DNA from: CBDATA01 sp965215615
Lineage (GTDB): Bacteria > Acidobacteriota > Vicinamibacteria > Marinacidobacterales > Marinacidobacteraceae
Length of the DNA: 64,000 nucleotides
Reading direction: 5' to 3'
Assembly (NCBI GenBank): GCA_965215615.1
Contig: OZ244068.1
Coordinates: 1,612,001-1,676,000 of the forward strand
Position numbers and translations under genes: made by a program. This document shows positions 15,363-23,951 of this stretch, piece by piece (position 1 is the first letter of the stretch; every line of letters starts with the position of its first letter). Under the pieces are notes generated by a model. The model did no database searches. It saw only the letters and a list, made by a program, of their open reading frames with translations, and was not told the origin of the DNA.

Positions 15363-16046
15363 TCAGGAACGGGCGGTGCGATACGCCTGCTGCGGATGAC
15401 TCGTCTGTTCGGGATGGCGCAGTTCGAGCTGCCCCGCCTTGAGCATCGGCCGGAGGTGGCGACGCTGCAGGTTGCTCGTGTCCATGCGGAACCAGTCGGC
15501 GAGCTCGCCCACCGTGGTCCATTCCCGCATCGCGCAGATTTCGAGGATCAGCGCGCGGAGCGGCTTCTTGCGGCGGCGCTTCCCGAGGGCGCGGATGCGC
15601 TCCCGGATCGCCTGCGGGAGATCGGCCTCCGGCGGGAGCTTCCCGGGTAGGGGTTTCGGGAGCGATGCCGATTCCGGCTTGCCGCCGGCGAGCGAGGCGA
15701 GGCTCGTGCCGAGGTCGGCCACCTCCCCGGCGAAGCCTTCCGCTTCCGAACCGGCGCGGGTGACCCCTTCGCCGATCCGACGAAGGCGCGGCCCGCCGCG
15801 ATCCGGGCCCAGCCGGTCGCCGATCCGGATCGCGGCGCGGCCCACCCGGACCGCACCCCGCGAGACGTTCTCCGCGGTTCGGCCGGCCGCCGCGAGACCG
15901 CGGGCGATCGGGCCGGCGTTCCGGTCGAAGAAGCGCCAGCCGCGCCGGATTCCCCGGCCGAGATAGCGGAGCCAGGCCCCCACGCCACGCAGCCACGGCC
16001 GGTCAAAAAAGCGCCGGATCGCCGGGAGTCCGGGAGGCTCGGTCAC
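15363..16046 (-). CDS. Winged-helix protein with basic N-terminal region, unknown function
   Basis: 227 residues. The N-terminal 100 residues are rich in Arg and Gly (FDRPWLRGVGAWLRYLGRGI...). The C-terminal about 75 residues (CAMREWTTVGELADWFRMDT, NLQRRHLRPMLKAGQLELRH) form a winged-helix fold like those at the end of RecG-like or Fic-associated regulators. It is preceded by TAGTTT 7 nt before the GTG start. Its 3' end touches the TGACCATGG repeat block, so a link between the protein and the repeats is possible but unproven. Confidence 0.55.
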   Translation of the reverse strand: MTEPPGLPAIRRFFDRPWLRGVGAWLRYLGRGIRRGWRFFDRNAGPIARGLAAAGRTAENVSRGAVRVGRAAIRIGDRLGPDRGGPRLRRIGEGVTRAGSEAEGFAGEVADLGTSLASLAGGKPESASLPKPLPGKLPPEADLPQAIRERIRALGKRRRKKPLRALILEICAMREWTTVGELADWFRMDTSNLQRRHLRPMLKAGQLELRHPEQTSHPQQAYRTARS

Positions 16047-16053
16047 GGTCAGA

Positions 16054-16059
16054 AAACTA
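16054..16059 (-). promoter_or_regulatory. -10 box TAGTTT of the winged-helix gene
   Basis: TAGTTT on the minus strand ends 7 nt before the GTG at 16046; no Shine-Dalgarno lies between. Leaderless-type geometry. Confidence 0.4.
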
Positions 16060-16095
16060 TCAGCCCGAGACGGTGCACGCCCGTCCGTCGCGGGT

Positions 16096-16101
16096 TACAC
16101 T
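16096..16101 (+). promoter_or_regulatory. -10 box TACACT of the 16109 gene
   Basis: TACACT ends 7 nt before the ATG at 16109. This geometry supports that ATG over the internal one at 16130, although the latter has a ggag ahead of it. Confidence 0.45.
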
Positions 16102-16108
16102 CGCCCGC

Positions 16109-16390
16109 ATGGCGAGCAACGGAGAAGTGATGAACCAGCGCACCTATCTGGTGCTCATCCACGACGGTGCGGAGAAGGCCGCAGATCGCATCCGGGCGAA
16201 CTACCCGAATGCCTTCCCGATGGAGCACCCCGGCACCTTCCTGATCAAGACCGGGCAGCTCTCGGACGAGATCGCCAATACCCTCAAAATCAACGGGGAC
16301 GACCGCGATCTCATGGGCGTGGTGTTCGGCCTGAAACCGGCGTATGCGGGGTTCTCCTCGCGCCGGCTCTGGGAGTGGCTCGGTGACTGA
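16109..16390 (+). CDS. Small conserved-looking protein, unknown function
   Basis: 93 residues with the core MNQRTYLVLIHDGAEKAADR, a beta-alpha start, then DEIANTLKINGDDRDLMGVVFGL and a C-terminal LWEWLGD. No signal peptide and no recognised family. Two starts are possible: 16109 (leaderless after TACACT) or 16130 (ggag 5 nt upstream). It overlaps the next gene by 8 nt, so the two probably form an operon. Confidence 0.55.
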   Translation: MASNGEVMNQRTYLVLIHDGAEKAADRIRANYPNAFPMEHPGTFLIKTGQLSDEIANTLKINGDDRDLMGVVFGLKPAYAGFSSRRLWEWLGD

Positions 16391-16601
16391 TTACTCCAAA
16401 GCTCCGGGTGTTGGGCCCGTGCCGAAGGGAGCGTCGCTCGAAGTCAAGGTCGCCCGGTTGGAGACACGGGCGGAGTTCTTCGCTACCCGCGAGTGGGTCC
16501 TGACCCACTTGGCGAAACGCTGGCAGACCTGGTTGCCGATCCTGTTGTCGCTCGCGATGGTTCTGCTGTTCTTCTGGCGGGAAATCCGCGCACTCTCCTG
16601 A
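16383..16601 (+). CDS. Small single-pass membrane protein
   Basis: 72 residues. The first half is soluble with a short helix (SLEVKVARLETRAEFFATREWV), and residues about 50-67 (WLPILLSLAMVLLFFW) form one membrane helix. GTG start, overlapping the previous stop by 8 nt. Its last 119 bp overlap the 3' end of the convergent restriction-modification gene. Function unknown; the layout resembles small coiled-coil plus membrane-anchor proteins. Confidence 0.5.
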   Translation: MTDYSKAPGVGPVPKGASLEVKVARLETRAEFFATREWVLTHLAKRWQTWLPILLSLAMVLLFFWREIRALS

Positions 16602-19356
16602 CCCGCTTCTTCTTGCGGGCGGCGGCGAGCGGGGCGCGCATCCGCTCGTAGCGGGCGAAGAGGTGTTCCACCCGCTCGCGCTCGGACGAAAACGCCTGCT
16701 TCCGGTAGAGCCGGTCCACCGCCCGGTCGAGCGCCGAGTGAGCGCGGCGCAAATCCCGTGGCATCAGGTCCGGGTCGTAGAGATCGGCGAGCGTCGAACC
16801 CGGATGGGCGGCGCGGGCATCGAGCACCGCCTGGGCGAGAGGATCGAGCGACGCGAGGTCCGGCCCCGGAGTCGGGAAGGTGTTGTACACGAGGCCGATC
16901 GAATAGCGGTAGCGGCTCTCCAGGCGGCCGCCGATGTGCCGGAGCCAGGCCATGTGCATCGCCGAGGTGAGCAGCGCGAACTCGCCGAGGCTCGCGTCTT
17001 CGAGGATGCGAACCAGGTTGCTCGGGACCACCGGCGGTTCGAGCCAGCCGATCGGGGCGTACTCGCGGCGTTCGGAACTCACCTCCGGGAGCACGAGGAA
17101 CGGCGAGGTCGGTAGAGTGTTGACCTGCCAGTGTCTCGGAGTTTCGGCGAGCTTCAAGGTCGAGGCTCGACGACTGGCTTCGCGGTAGCGCCGCACCGAG
17201 GCCAGCCGCTCGCGCACCCGTGGCATCGCCCGGATTTCCGACGGCTCGGCCTCGTGGAGCGCGAGGATGAATCGCCGGCCGCCCTGGAGTAACTCGCGGG
17301 CACCGAGGTACGGCCGGAGGTACGGCCCGGCGGCGGGCTCCTCCGCGATCAGCTCTGCCCCTTCGATCTCACCGAGGATGAGATGGCCGCCGTCGATCGG
17401 CTGGGAACCCGTTACCAGCCGGCGCATCCCGTTGATCGGCCGCGCCTCCTCGCGCACCACGAGATGCGGATCGCCGAGCCCCGAGGCATCGAAGAGATAC
17501 GGCGAGAGCGCCTGGTGCCGGCTCTCGTGCGGGTCGCCTTTCGGGTCGTCATACGAGAAGAGCCGCTTCGTCGCCGGCGCGTCCTCCCGCTGCGCGAGCC
17601 CGAGGATCACCACGTGCACATGGGCCATCCCGCGGGCATCCGAACCCCACGCGAAGGTCCGGTGGGCGAAGGCGATTTCGAGCCCGAACCTGCCGAAGAG
17701 GAGCGGCCAGAGCTGCGCCACCTGTTCGCCCTGCGTGATGGAGTTCGTCGCGACGAAGCCGATCCGCGCTCCCCCGCCCCGGATGTATTCGCCCGCCCGG
17801 AGGAACCACGCAGTCACGAAATCGAGCGTCCCGCCGGACCCGCCGAGCGCCGCGATCCGCCGCACCTGCCCGCGCTGGAGCGCCGACTGGAACTTCGCGC
17901 CCCCGAACGGCGGGTTCCCGAAGACGAACGAACACTCCTCCGGCGGCAGGAGTTCCGCCCAGTCGGTTTCGAGCGCGTCTTCGTTCCGGATCTTCGGCGA
18001 GCGGCGGAGCGGGATGCGGGCGAACGCCTGCCCGAAGCGGCGGCCGAGCTCCACGTTCATGATGTGGTCCATCATCCAGAGCGCGGTCTCGGCGATCCGC
18101 GCCGCGAACTCGCCGATCTCGATCCCGTGGAACCGGTCCACGTCGAGCCGCGAGAGCGCTCCCACGTCGAGCTGGCGGGGGACTTCACCGTAGATCTCCA
18201 CCAGCACCTCGATTTCGAGCCGCCGCAGCTCCCGGTAGGCGATGATGAGGAAGTTCCCGCAGCCGCAGGCCGGGTCGAAGAAGGTCAACGCGCCGAGCTT
18301 CTCGTGGAAGGCGAGGAGCCGCGCCTCGCGCCCGCGCCTGAGCTCCCGGAGATTCGCGAACTCGGCGCGGAGGTCGTCGAGAAAGAGCGGCTCGATCACC
18401 TTCAGGATGTTCTGCTCGGTGGTGTAATGCGCCCCCGAGGCGCGGCGTTCTTTCGGGTCCATCACCGACTGGAAAAGCGAGCCGAAGATCGCCGGCGAAA
18501 TCCGCGACCAGTCGAAGCGGCAGGCCCGCAGCAGTTGCCGGCGCATCGCCGAAGTGAACGCGGGAATCCGGACCTGCCCCTCGAAGAGATCGCCGTTCAC
18601 GTGGGGAAAGCGGGCGAGGTCTTCGTCGAGATTCGCGAAGCGCTGACCCTCGGGCGTGTCCAGCACCTCGAAGAGCTGGGCGAGCCACGGCCCGAGGTCG
18701 CTCCCGTCCTCGCGGGTTCTCGATTCGAGAAACTCGAGGAAGATGTCGCGCGGCTCGAAGATCCCGGTATCGTCGGCGAAGAGACAGAAGACGATCCGGA
18801 CGAGGAAGCGCTCCAGATCGTGGCCCCGGTAGCCCGCCTCCGCGAGGCTGTCGTGGAGCTTCCCGACGAGCTCGGCGGCTTCGATGTTCGCGGGATCCTG
18901 GTCACGGAACGTCCGCCGCCGCACCCCGAGGATGAAGCCGAACCGGTCCACGTGGTCGGGAAGTTCGGCGAGCGCGAACGAGACCTCTTCGCGGGTATCG
19001 AGATCGTGAAGCTCGAAGGTCTGGAAGTCGCTGACCAGGATGTACTGCGGCCGCTCGGCCTCCGGGAGCGCGTCGAAGTACTCCCCCGCCTGTCCGTAAG
19101 CTGCCCCGAGATCGCGCCCGGCGCTCTTTTGCTCGACGAGCAGCACTCCCGGCCAGAAGAGGTCGATGAACCCCGAGGAGTTGTCGAGCCGCCGGACGCG
19201 CTCCTCGTAACGGGCCACCGAAGCCCGCCGCACCCCGAAGATCTCGAAGAACTCGTTGTAGAAGGTCTGGGTCTCGCCCTTTTCGTACCCCGCTTCCGCC
19301 CACCGCCGGGCGAACTCGGCCGCCCGGGGGCGGATCTCGTTCCAGGAGAGGCGCAT
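16483..19356 (-). CDS. MmeI-like type IIL restriction-methyltransferase
   Basis: 957 residues combining cleavage and methylation. The N-terminal nuclease-like region has IDLFWPGVLLVEQKSAGRDL (Asp...Glu-x-Lys pattern, around residues 64-83). The methylase has motif I FFDPACGCGNFLIIAYREL and motif IV VFGNPPFGG, typical of gamma-type N6-adenine enzymes. The C-terminal third would hold target recognition. The family normally ends near RYERMRAPLAAARKKKRVRR; here the frame continues about 35 residues into the convergent small gene, which may be stop-codon loss. Start supported by TAGGAT 9 nt upstream. Confidence 0.85.
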   Translation of the reverse strand: MRLSWNEIRPRAAEFARRWAEAGYEKGETQTFYNEFFEIFGVRRASVARYEERVRRLDNSSGFIDLFWPGVLLVEQKSAGRDLGAAYGQAGEYFDALPEAERPQYILVSDFQTFELHDLDTREEVSFALAELPDHVDRFGFILGVRRRTFRDQDPANIEAAELVGKLHDSLAEAGYRGHDLERFLVRIVFCLFADDTGIFEPRDIFLEFLESRTREDGSDLGPWLAQLFEVLDTPEGQRFANLDEDLARFPHVNGDLFEGQVRIPAFTSAMRRQLLRACRFDWSRISPAIFGSLFQSVMDPKERRASGAHYTTEQNILKVIEPLFLDDLRAEFANLRELRRGREARLLAFHEKLGALTFFDPACGCGNFLIIAYRELRRLEIEVLVEIYGEVPRQLDVGALSRLDVDRFHGIEIGEFAARIAETALWMMDHIMNVELGRRFGQAFARIPLRRSPKIRNEDALETDWAELLPPEECSFVFGNPPFGGAKFQSALQRGQVRRIAALGGSGGTLDFVTAWFLRAGEYIRGGGARIGFVATNSITQGEQVAQLWPLLFGRFGLEIAFAHRTFAWGSDARGMAHVHVVILGLAQREDAPATKRLFSYDDPKGDPHESRHQALSPYLFDASGLGDPHLVVREEARPINGMRRLVTGSQPIDGGHLILGEIEGAELIAEEPAAGPYLRPYLGARELLQGGRRFILALHEAEPSEIRAMPRVRERLASVRRYREASRRASTLKLAETPRHWQVNTLPTSPFLVLPEVSSERREYAPIGWLEPPVVPSNLVRILEDASLGEFALLTSAMHMAWLRHIGGRLESRYRYSIGLVYNTFPTPGPDLASLDPLAQAVLDARAAHPGSTLADLYDPDLMPRDLRRAHSALDRAVDRLYRKQAFSSERERVEHLFARYERMRAPLAAARKKKRVRRVRGFPARRTAEPSRATTGSATRSASVSPSGSGPTRG

Positions 19357-19365
19357 CGGGAGACA

Positions 19366-19371
19366 ATCCTA
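19366..19371 (-). promoter_or_regulatory. -10 box TAGGAT of the MmeI-like gene
   Basis: TAGGAT on the minus strand ends 9 nt before the ATG at 19356, with no ribosome-binding site. Leaderless-type geometry. Confidence 0.45.
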
Positions 19372-19406
19372 CCGGTCTGTCGGGGGAACGGACGCGACCA
19401 AGGGCG

Positions 19407-19412
19407 TAATGT
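19407..19412 (+). promoter_or_regulatory. -10 box TAATGT of the symporter operon
   Basis: TAATGT ends 10 nt before the GTG at 19423. Together with the divergent TAGGAT box it forms a compact back-to-back promoter region of about 50 bp. Confidence 0.4.
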
Positions 19413-19422
19413 CCCGGCATCC

Positions 19423-19803
19423 GTGACCCCGCTCCCTTCCGGCCTTGGCCGCGCCGCCGCCGTCACCCTCGCATTCCTCGGGGCGACGCTCGCCGCCGGG
19501 TTCCTGCCGCACGGCACCCTGCCCGCCGTCCTGTTCAGCCTCGCGGTGGCCGCCTTCTGGATCGCCGGGACGCCGCGCCGGCTCCCGGATCTCCTTTGCG
19601 CCGCCGGGCTCGCCGCTTCGCTCGCCACCGGAGCGCTCGCCGCCACCGGAGCGCTTTTTTCCGGAACTCCGGGGGCCGGCCTCTTCGGGCTGCTGCTCGG
19701 GGTGACGGCGATTCCGCTCGTCTTCACTTCCGCGGCCTTCGCGCTCCGCTTCGATCCCCCCGATCCGGAAGCGCTCCGGCGGCTCCGCGAGGGTCGCGAA
19801 TGA
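19423..19803 (+). CDS. Small four-helix membrane protein ahead of the symporter
   Basis: 126 residues with about four hydrophobic helices (AAAVTLAFLGATLAAGFL, LPAVLFSLAVAAFWI, LLCAAGLAASLATGALAA, GLLLGVTAIPLVFTSAAFAL) and a short charged tail. It overlaps the start of the sodium/solute symporter (ATGA), an arrangement like that of small DUF-type subunits before SSS symporters such as YjcH before ActP, but the sequence itself is not recognisably DUF485. It may assist the transporter. Confidence 0.6.
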   Translation: MTPLPSGLGRAAAVTLAFLGATLAAGFLPHGTLPAVLFSLAVAAFWIAGTPRRLPDLLCAAGLAASLATGALAATGALFSGTPGAGLFGLLLGVTAIPLVFTSAAFALRFDPPDPEALRRLREGRE

Positions 19804-21230
19804 TCCCGCTGCTGACCCTCGCGGCCACCCTGCTGATCGGAGCCTGGGCCGCCCGGAAAACGCGCGGCGCGGCCGACTTCTTCGCGGCGGGGCGGCAGCT
19901 CGGTGCGTTCCGGGCCGGGCTCGGAGCCGCCGCTTCTTCGTTCAGCGGGTTCGTCTTTCTCGGCGGAACCGGGCTCATGCACGAGGTGGGGACCGGCGCT
20001 CTCTTCCTCGTGGTCCCGATCGGGTTCACCGCGGCGCTCGTCTGCCGGACGGTCGGGCGGCGGCTCGCGCTGATCGCCGAAGCGAGCGGCGCATACACGA
20101 TCCCGGAGGCGCTCCGTTTCCGCTTCGGGAGCCGCTTCCCGGCCGGAGTCGCGGCGGTCGCCATCCTGCTCGGGAGCGTGCTCTACCTCGGGGTTCAGGC
20201 GGCGGCGCTTTCGCTCGCCATGCGCTTCGCGTTCCCCGATCTCGGGGTGGCCGCGAGCCTCGGAATCGGGCTCGCCGTCCTGCTCGCCTATTCGCTGCTC
20301 GGCGGGATGATCGCCTCGGTGAACACCGATGTCTTCCAGGGACTGCTCATGGCGGCGGGGGCCCTTTTCGCTTTCACCTTCGTCCTCGACCATCTGGGCG
20401 GCTTCGGCGAGACGGTCGCGACCCTCGAACGCCTCGCGCCCGAACAGCTCGCTCCGACCGGTTCCTGGCCCCCCGGCACCGGGGTCGGGATGATGCTGCT
20501 CTTCGGGCTCGGCGTGTTCGGCCAGCCGCATTCGCTCCACAAGTTCCTGATGCTGAAGAGCCCGGACGCGCTCCGCTTCCTGCCGATGGTTCTCGGCGGT
20601 GCCCATGCGCTCAGCCTGCTGGTCTGGATCGGCCTCGGACTCGGCGCGATGGTCTTCGCCGCCGAAGGCCGGCTGGGGGAGCTCGGCCACCCGGACGAGG
20701 CAGCCTTTCTCGTTCTCGGAGCCGCCGAAGCCCCTGCCCTGCTCCTCGGCCTCGTCACCGCGGCGCTCCTCGCCGCCATCCTCTCCACCGCCGACACCTT
20801 CCTGAACCTCGGAGCGGCGGCGCTGGTCCGGGACATCCCCCGCGCCCTCGGCCACGCGGGCTGGTCCGGGCTCCGGGCGGCGCGCGGGGCGGCACTCCTC
20901 GTCGGCCTCGTCGCGCTCGGGATCGCCGCGGCGCACCTCGGCGGCGGGGAACTGATCGCCTGGCTCGGAACGCTGGCGTTCGGCGCTTTCGCCTCCGGGC
21001 TCGCCCCGGTACTGACCCTCGGGCTCCTGCTTCCCGAAGTCAGCGCGCGCTGCGCCGGGCTCGCGATGGCCGCCGGGCTCGCCTCCCATCTCCTCCTCGA
21101 GGGCCAGGGGCTCGTCATCCCCCCGGCGCTCGCCGGAATGGTCACCGGATTCGTCATCCTCCTCGCCGGAGCCTTCATCGCTCCGGAAAAATCGGTACCC
21201 TCGCGGGTGCGACTCGCCCTCACTCTCTGA
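19800..21230 (+). CDS. Sodium/solute symporter (SSS family)
   Basis: 476 residues, about 13 membrane helices. KTRGAADFFAAGRQLGAFRA is the conserved SSS start, followed by SGFVFLGGTGLMHEVG, the SYSLLGGMIASVNTDVFQG helix and a late AAILSTADTFLNL with the Ser/Thr pair that binds Na+ in this family. Substrate not determinable; amino acid, solute or organic acid are all possible. It overlaps the upstream small membrane gene and the downstream ddl by 1-4 nt, so all are cotranscribed. Confidence 0.85.
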   Translation: MIPLLTLAATLLIGAWAARKTRGAADFFAAGRQLGAFRAGLGAAASSFSGFVFLGGTGLMHEVGTGALFLVVPIGFTAALVCRTVGRRLALIAEASGAYTIPEALRFRFGSRFPAGVAAVAILLGSVLYLGVQAAALSLAMRFAFPDLGVAASLGIGLAVLLAYSLLGGMIASVNTDVFQGLLMAAGALFAFTFVLDHLGGFGETVATLERLAPEQLAPTGSWPPGTGVGMMLLFGLGVFGQPHSLHKFLMLKSPDALRFLPMVLGGAHALSLLVWIGLGLGAMVFAAEGRLGELGHPDEAAFLVLGAAEAPALLLGLVTAALLAAILSTADTFLNLGAAALVRDIPRALGHAGWSGLRAARGAALLVGLVALGIAAAHLGGGELIAWLGTLAFGAFASGLAPVLTLGLLLPEVSARCAGLAMAAGLASHLLLEGQGLVIPPALAGMVTGFVILLAGAFIAPEKSVPSRVRLALTL

Positions 21231-22282
21231 TGCCCTCCGAACCTCTGAACCTCGCCGTGGTCACCGGCGGCTCCACCCCGGAGCGGGACGTCGCGCTCGC
21301 CGGGGCGGGCGAAGTGGTCCGTGCGCTCCGCGCCGCCGGTCACGAAGTCGTTGTCGTGGATACTGTTTACGGCCCTCTCGATCCCGAAAAAGAGGGAGCT
21401 CACCTCGCACTCCGGGTCGGGCGGAACCCACCCTCGAACCGCAGCCTCGCCGACATCCGGAGCCGCGAGGACGTGCCGGGGCTTATCCGCCACCGCGAAA
21501 TCTGGAGCGCGGACGCGGTCATCCTCGTTCTCCACGGCCTCGACGGCGAAGGGGGCCGGGTCCAGGCGGTGCTCGAACTCGGCGGCATCCGCTACAGCGG
21601 CAGCGGTGTCCTCGGAAGTTCGCTCGCCATGGAAAAAGCCGCGGCCAAGCACGTGCTGCGTGGCGCAGGGCTTCCCACCGCCCCCTTCGAATACCTCCAC
21701 CGGCAGCAACCGGAGGACATCCGCGACCGGATCGAGGCGCTCGGCGAAACCGTCATCGTGAAACCGTCGCGGGTCGGCTCCTCGGTCGGGCTTCGGCTGG
21801 CGAGCGGATTCGAAAGGATCCGGGAGGCCGTTGCGGAAGCCCGGAAACACGACGAGGTGGTGCTGATCGAAGCCTTCCTTTCTGGCCGCGAGTTCACGGT
21901 GGGAGTGCTCGAAACCCCTTCCGGCGAGCCGGAAGCCCTCGGGGTGGGCGAAATCGTCGTGACCCGCGGGCTGTTCGACTACCACGCCAAGTACACCCCG
22001 GGGGTCGCCGAAGAGATCTTCCCGGCGGACATCCCGGAAGAGCTCGAAAGAAAACTTCAGGAGCTGGCGATCCAGACCCACCTCGCGCTGGCGCTCCACC
22101 ATTTCTCGCGGGTGGACTTCCGGATGGATGCGGACGGCAATCCGATGGTGCTCGAAGCCAACACCCTCCCCGGCATGACCACCCGGAGCCTGCTGCCGCA
22201 ATCGGCGGCGATCGCCGGGCTTTCCTTCCGGGATCTGTGCGATCGGCTCGCCCGGCTGGCCGCTTCGGGAGTGGGACGATGA
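21230..22282 (+). CDS. ddl: D-alanine--D-alanine ligase
   Basis: 350 residues, ATP-grasp ligase forming D-Ala-D-Ala for peptidoglycan in the cytoplasm. Visible motifs: an N-terminal VVTGGSTPERDVALAGAGEV, LVLHGLDGEGGRVQAVLEL with conserved HG..GE/DG, YSGSGVLGSSLAMEK, the ATP-binding VIVKPSRVGSSVG, FTVGVLE, and FRMDADGNPMVLEANTLPGMT with Mg2+-binding Glu/Asn. It starts within the symporter stop (TGATG). It lies away from the usual mur/fts cluster, so it may be a second ligase or act on other D-amino acids. Confidence 0.88.
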   Translation: MPSEPLNLAVVTGGSTPERDVALAGAGEVVRALRAAGHEVVVVDTVYGPLDPEKEGAHLALRVGRNPPSNRSLADIRSREDVPGLIRHREIWSADAVILVLHGLDGEGGRVQAVLELGGIRYSGSGVLGSSLAMEKAAAKHVLRGAGLPTAPFEYLHRQQPEDIRDRIEALGETVIVKPSRVGSSVGLRLASGFERIREAVAEARKHDEVVLIEAFLSGREFTVGVLETPSGEPEALGVGEIVVTRGLFDYHAKYTPGVAEEIFPADIPEELERKLQELAIQTHLALALHHFSRVDFRMDADGNPMVLEANTLPGMTTRSLLPQSAAIAGLSFRDLCDRLARLAASGVGR

Positions 22283-23949
22283 AACGGTTTCTGCTGCTCG
22301 GCGCTCTCGCCGGCTGCGCTCCGCCCCCCAGCGATGTTCCCTCCGCCGACATCGTGGTCCGGGGCGGAATCGTCCACACCGCCGACCCGTCCCGGCCTCG
22401 CGCCGAAGCCTTCGCCGTCCGCGACGGGCGCTTCGTCTTCGTCGGGTCCGCATCGGAAGTCGAAGCCCTTGTCGGCGAGAACACCGAGGTGATCGAACTC
22501 GAAGGCGGCGACGCGCTCCCCGGCCTGATCGACGGCCACACCCACCTCCGCGGCGGGATCAGCCTCGTGCGCGGCGTGGATCTGACCGGAATCGCCGACC
22601 GCGCCGAGTGGGAGCGGCGGATCGCGGCCCGCGCCCGCGAACTCGCGCCCGGCGAGTGGATCGTGGGCGGCCGCTGGGATCACCTGCTCTCCGGCGGCGG
22701 GCTCCCCCACCGGGAGACCCTCGACCGGGTCGCCCCCGAAAACCCGGTGGCACTCGCCGACATCGATGGACACACCACCTGGGCCAGCAGTCTGGCGCTC
22801 GAAATCGGCGGTGTCACCCGCGACACGCCGGATCCGCCGGGAGGGCGCATCGTCCGGGACGAGGAGGGCGAGCCGACCGGGATCCTGCTGGAGGCAGCCG
22901 GCGGCCTCGTCCGGCGCCATATCCCGTCGCTCGATGCCGAAAGCGAGCGCGAGCTGGTGGCGGCAACCCTCGAAAACGCCGCCCGGCTCGGGCTCACCGG
23001 TGCCCACGACATGGGCGGACTCCACGGCGTCGAGCCCTATCTCGACATGGCGCTCGCTGGCCGGTTGCCGCTCCGGATCTGGTACGGCCCGACCGGGGTG
23101 GTGGGGCGCGCCGACGAGGCGGCGGCGCTCCGGGACCGGGTGGCCCTCGAACTCGGGACCATCGAAGCCGAGCGGGGGCCGACGTTCGCGGTCGGCTACC
23201 TGAAGCTCGTCGCCGACGGGGTCCTCTCCTCCCGCACCGCCGCGATGATCGATCCCTACGCCGACGATCCGGAAAACCGCGGCTTCCTGATCACCGAGGA
23301 ACCCGAGCTCGCGGCCGCGATCGCCGATTTCCACGCCGCCGGCTTCCCGGTGGCGATCCACGCGATCGGCGACCTCGCGGTGCGCGCCTCGCTCGACGCG
23401 TTCGAGAAATTCCGCACTCCGGGACTCCTGCCCGACCGGGTGGAGCACATCGAATCGCTCCACCCCGACGACGCGCCCCGCTTCCGGGAACTCGGGGTGC
23501 TGGCCAGTTTCCAGCCCCATCACTGCATCACCGGCATCGACGTGTACAACACCGACCGGCTGGGGCCGGAGCGCGCCGCCTGGTCCTTCGCCTGGGGCGG
23601 TGCGCAGGAAGCGGGGGCCGATCTGGTGTTCGGAAGCGACTGGCCCACCGCGCCGCTCGATCCGCTCCGCCAGTTGTACGCGGCCACCGTCCGCGAAAAG
23701 CCGACCGGCGGCCCCCCGGGTGGCTGGCACCCGCACCAGAAGGTGGACTGGGAAATCGCGCTCGATGCCTTTACCCAGGCCCCGGCGGATGCCGCGGGCT
23801 GGGGCGGCGAGATCGGCTCTATCACTCCGGGCAAGCGGGCGGATTTCGTGATCCTCGACGGCCCGGTTCCCGATCCGCCCGACCGTCGCCTGCTCGACCT
23901 CGCGGTCCGCTCGACCTTCGTCGGCGGGCAGGCCACCTTCACCCGCTGA
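22279..23949 (+). CDS. Exported amidohydrolase (Amidohydro_3/YtcJ type)
   Basis: 556 residues. Lipoprotein signal MKRFLLLGALAGC (Cys13). The metal-dependent hydrolase core shows LPGLIDGHTHLRGGI (HxH), AVRDGRFVFVGSA before it, a carboxylated-lysine region near FAVGYLKLVADGVLSSRT, VEHIESLHPDDAPRF, and GSDWPTAPLDPL with the final Asp. This is the YtcJ-like group with unknown substrate, acting in the periplasm. ATGA overlap with ddl places it in the same operon; a role on D-amino-acid derivatives is possible but unproven. Confidence 0.85.
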   Translation: MKRFLLLGALAGCAPPPSDVPSADIVVRGGIVHTADPSRPRAEAFAVRDGRFVFVGSASEVEALVGENTEVIELEGGDALPGLIDGHTHLRGGISLVRGVDLTGIADRAEWERRIAARARELAPGEWIVGGRWDHLLSGGGLPHRETLDRVAPENPVALADIDGHTTWASSLALEIGGVTRDTPDPPGGRIVRDEEGEPTGILLEAAGGLVRRHIPSLDAESERELVAATLENAARLGLTGAHDMGGLHGVEPYLDMALAGRLPLRIWYGPTGVVGRADEAAALRDRVALELGTIEAERGPTFAVGYLKLVADGVLSSRTAAMIDPYADDPENRGFLITEEPELAAAIADFHAAGFPVAIHAIGDLAVRASLDAFEKFRTPGLLPDRVEHIESLHPDDAPRFRELGVLASFQPHHCITGIDVYNTDRLGPERAAWSFAWGGAQEAGADLVFGSDWPTAPLDPLRQLYAATVREKPTGGPPGGWHPHQKVDWEIALDAFTQAPADAAGWGGEIGSITPGKRADFVILDGPVPDPPDRRLLDLAVRSTFVGGQATFTR

Positions 23950-23951
23950 CC

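Noticed and set aside
17383..19420. Very long open frame opposite the MmeI-like gene
   Set aside because: Antisense shadow up to 19420; only its last part (from 19423) is a real gene, the small membrane protein, which has its own start and promoter box.
18597..21089. Long minus-strand open frame opposite the symporter
   Set aside because: Charged low-complexity translation opposite a clear membrane transporter.
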